From Haematococcus lacustris (Eukaryota; Chlorophyta; Chlorophyceae; Chlamydomonadales; Haematococcaceae): a stretch of 64,000 nucleotides of DNA. The stretch spans positions 8,424,033-8,488,032 of the forward strand of contig JASKMD010000025.1 in assembly GCA_030144725.1 (NCBI GenBank). Reading direction: 5' to 3'. A program made the translations under genes and the position numbers. The notes beneath the pieces were generated by a model, which had not been told where the DNA came from, ran no database searches, and saw only the letters and a list, made by a program, of their open reading frames with translations. Below are positions 61,301 through 64,000 of this stretch, piece by piece (position 1 is the stretch's first letter; each line of letters begins with the position of its first letter).

Positions 61301-63869
61301 CATGATGCGCACAATGATCATGGTGTGCATGATGCATGTGGTAATGAAAGGGCAACTGTCATAACTCCTCATCCTCCCGTCGTCTTTATGCATATCTGTT
61401 GAACAACACCTTGTTCTCTTCTGAAGCGGCGACCTTCCATTCGTCACTAATGTTAACCTACGAGCATCATTCACAAATGATGTTTCCTGCATGTGCATGT
61501 TGTGTTGCAATCATGAAACTGCTAGCTATGGGACCTATACTCACAATTCCAGGCCACCCCTCACAACGTTGCACCGCGTCCTTCCAGCACATGCGCCTCC
61601 CAATCATGCCCTCCTCAGTGTTGTTGTCAAATTCAATCTTGGTAATGAAGTGACTGCAGCGCATGCCAAAGGTTAGGCCACCTTACAAGCCATGTGATGT
61701 ATATGCCAGGCAGTGCCATTGCATGGTATATGCTTTCACACCTTGTAAGCGCGGACTCACCTCGTGCGCTGCTGGGTTATGTAGTCAATGTGCACCAGCA
61801 TGCGGTCGCCACAACTCCAACCATCCCCCTGCTGTGGGCAAGCACCTCTCAGCGACTGCCACTTCCCATCCCTGACATTCTTCTTGGGTCAAAGAACCTT
61901 GAGTCTTGGACATGGTATGGGTTAACGCCCTGCAATAGCAAACAGTCAGAACTAATTCAAGTGTATGTGCTAGTGTAATTGCTGCGAATCTCAACCCCAT
62001 GCTCCATGCTCCCATGCTCCAACCTTCACCAGCTTTCTTGCGCCTGCGCTACGCGTTGCACCGCCCTTGGGGGCACCTGCAACCATACCAATTCCTATCC
62101 ACATGAACAGCAAACGTGAGGGACTACGCAGGCCTAAGGCATCATGCTTCTAAAACCAACATGCAGTGACTTTCCTAGACTATACCTGGGTTGGACTGAA
62201 GGGCGGCCTTGGTTAGGGTTGGGTGGGCTGGGGGGCAGGCGGTATCGAGGGGATTGACGGATGATGAGGGTGGGCGGTGGGATGAGGTCTTGGCCAAGGA
62301 GATGGCTTGGGATGGCACTGTGGAAGGGGCTGGGGCAGGGGCTGGGGTAGGAGCTGAGGTTAGCAGGCCACGTGAAGTCGTAGCTGCTGGGGCCATGCGA
62401 GGGGTGGGGGAGCGAGTGGGCGCCACCGCCTTGGTTAGGGTAGGGGCTGTTGGGGCTGGGGGGCAGGTGGGGGCAAGGGGGGTCCCGCGTGGTGAGGCTG
62501 GGCGGTGGGATGACGTCTTTGACAGGGAGAGGGTTGGGGGAGGGGCTTTGGGAGGGGCTGTGGCAAGGGCTGGTGTAGAAGCAGAGGCAGGCATGCTTGG
62601 GGCATGCGTAGTTGATGGGGCCATGCGAGGGGGGAGGGTGGGAGTGGGCGCCACCGCCTTGGATGCAGCAGCCGATGAACCTGTGAACACGTTGCAAGCA
62701 AAGTTTGTGTGATGCATGTTGGGTGGCATGCTAGTACGAGATGTGCATGCAGCACACAATGACGTGTACCTAGCAAAGCGTGCTTGTACTTTGCGGGGGA
62801 GGTCCCCTCTGCCTGCTGCGCATCAACCACAGTCACCGGAGGTGTGGGGGTGACCTGCATTACACCAGTAGTGCAATTGTTAATGACTAGATCTGGCCAA
62901 GGTTGCCTTCATGTCCTGTCAACTCACCCCTGTGTTTGACACAGAGGGTGTCTGGGATGGGAGTGGGGGGGTGCGTGTCTGCTGCAAAGACGCCTGCACA
63001 TAGGGGTATACAATGTCATCACATCCACGCCAAGTGTGCATCCCTCACCCCTTGCACACCTGCATGAGTAACATGACTCACCTTGGGTGACCGTGGCTTC
63101 TTGGCCTTGAGTGCCTTGCCACTCAGCAAGCTGACCATGACACACTTCACCGCCTTCACCGTCTTCTTCAGCTCAGGTGTGAGCTGGATGGGGGCCTCTG
63201 CACTCGCAATCACCATCAAGATTGTCATGTTGTGAGCCTCCTAGGGTACTCATGTGTGCCTAGCCTGCACCTACTTGACGTGTCATACGCATGGTACAGC
63301 TCGGCGAGGCATTCCATGCCTCGTGGCACTTCACCACCTCCCTCTTTCCCCACAGCTGACAGGCCGGGGAAGTTGTGGGTGGCCACCACGTAGGAAGCCA
63401 CCCACGTGTCCTGATCCTCCTTGCTCATGCTGTTGTACTGGATGCGTGCCCTTTCAACAATCCTGTGCATGCACACATCCGGCATGTATGCATGCATGTG
63501 GCTGACCCTATCAGACTGTGGCATTGTCTTATAGATGGCGCACTCACGGGTGCAATGCTGCTGTCATCGCTGCCGCTGTTGGAGGGTTGGGGCTGTTGGC
63601 CAGGTCTATGCCTGTTATCATGACGGCTGTGATAAGCTTCAATCTGGGCTCGTCCAAGGTGGCATCCTGCATAGCACGTTGTAAGTGGACGTTGTTTGCA
63701 ATGTAGACACCAGTGCTTCACAATTGCTTGGCTTTACCCTCAAATCGATCAAGACTGGGAGTATTGCCGCCACATATGTGGACAACTGCTCAGTTGCCCC
63801 GGAGGTAGATGTGCCATTCATGTCGCCGGCAGTGAACACAGCCGGGAATGGGGCGCTTGCAGACGACAT
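58306..63869 (-). CDS. ~15-exon gene of unknown function with coiled coil and dioxygenase-like C-terminal region
   Basis: Exons read on minus: 63869-63738, 63666-63548, 63462-63280, about 63228-63082, 62993-62928, 62854-62770, 62680-62186, 62076-62030, 61929-61761, 61653-61545, 61210-61112, 60843-60778, 60690-60505, 60328-60035 and 59562-58306. Almost all introns have GT-AG ends and matching phases; the join 63280/63228 is unresolved. The N-terminus is MSSASAPFPAVFTAG. Then come a Pro/Ala/Ser/Thr-rich exon, an HFITKIEFDNNTEEGMIGRR segment, a basic patch GGEKKRTAAERDSK, a coiled coil (ERIAKLEAMLPNLHKLDAMQ) and a long last exon with SPSRQ repeats. The last exon has MAMQRVSILLIPRSHKW and GYTIHAGDEGREGTGSVRVH, which resemble Fe(II)-dioxygenase or cupin strands, but no HxD motif is certain. 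Exon 9 is one base short: the frame shifts near 61884 (GACCCAAGAAG). A donor-like GTAAGAG just before the stop leaves an extension possible. I do not recognise the family. Confidence 0.6.
59692..59960. repeat. Telomere-like TTAGGG/TAGGGG array in an intron
   Basis: It starts with GGGACA and GGGATA variants, then GGGTTA units, a block of about 13 TAGGGG units (about 59805-59882), then seven or eight perfect GGGTTA units and GGGATA units. It lies in the intron between exons 14 and 15 of the minus-strand gene, so the transcript carries the C-rich strand. Confidence 0.9.
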
Positions 63870-64000
63870 TGCTGGATGTTTTACACGTGAAAGGACGGAA
63901 TATAGGCGCTTGTAGTTGGGCTTGGCTATTTAACTCGATTAGCTCGTGGAACTCGGCGATGCTCATGCAAGTTGTATTCAAAATATCGGTATTGTTTGAA
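63870..64000. other. Upstream of the minus-strand gene; nothing recognised
   Basis: This 131-bp stretch should be 5' UTR or promoter of the gene starting at 63869. No motif stands out. Confidence 0.4.

Overview
The window reads as nuclear DNA of a GC-rich green alga, most likely a chlamydomonadalean. The reasons are short GT-AG introns, a GPR1/FUN34/YaaH acetate-channel gene, a non-LTR element with both APE and restriction-like endonucleases (a layout I know as Dualen/RandI, first described in Chlamydomonas), a copia primer-binding site complementary to plant-type initiator tRNA-Met, and interstitial TTAGGG repeats. A Haematococcus-like genome would fit, but that is a weak guess. At least three quarters of the window is transposons, fragments of transposons, or satellites. 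A 500-base assembly gap lies at 10655-11154.

Layout, left side. 1-321 is the 3' end of a Ty3/gypsy chromovirus. 350-8620 is a composite of satellites and inverted repeats: clusters of a 14-bp CATCTGTGCAGATG palindrome at both sides (511-728 and 8352-8610), a 1.34-kb CCCAG array, and a near-perfect 4.1-kb palindrome (4063-8160). Each palindrome arm carries the same intron-bearing gene fragment. The right arm alone was later hit by a 561-bp hAT-type element (6642-7202) with an exact 8-bp target duplication. 8905-9561 is a decayed Harbinger transposase. 11353-12210 (minus) is a GPR1/FUN34/YaaH membrane protein gene whose 3' end runs toward the gap.

Middle. 13.0-33.7 kb is a rearranged pile of one L1/Tx1-like LINE family (ORF1 + APE/RT ORF2, TAG-CC-ATG junction). 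It includes a 5'-truncated poly(A)-tailed copy (20411-25618) inserted in another copy. An intact-looking chromovirus (26801-32931; 208-bp LTRs identical by eye, CCCCC target duplication, gag-UGA-pol in one frame) is inserted in a third fragment.

Right side. 33685-54381 is one large Dualen-like LINE (about 11.2 kb after removing its passengers) inserted in an L1 fragment with an 11-bp target duplication. Its protein carries tandem repeats, a 2A ribosome-skipping motif, two Josephin-like cysteine-protease domains, APE, RT, PHD finger, RNase H, a CCHC motif and a PD-(D/E)XK endonuclease. Two passengers interrupt it: a 5'-truncated copy of the same family on the minus strand (37950-42932, 13-bp target duplication) and a 4.46-kb terminal-inverted-repeat element packed with CCAGTACTGG satellites (43923-48381). 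A truncated Ty1/copia element follows (54653-57217), then a 12-bp minisatellite. Last comes a roughly 15-exon minus-strand gene of unknown function (63869 to 58306) with a telomere-like array in one intron.

The nesting order can be read directly: L1 fragment, then Dualen-like copy A, then copy B and the satellite element inside A. All exon calls and domain names come from reading the sequence by eye; no database search was run.
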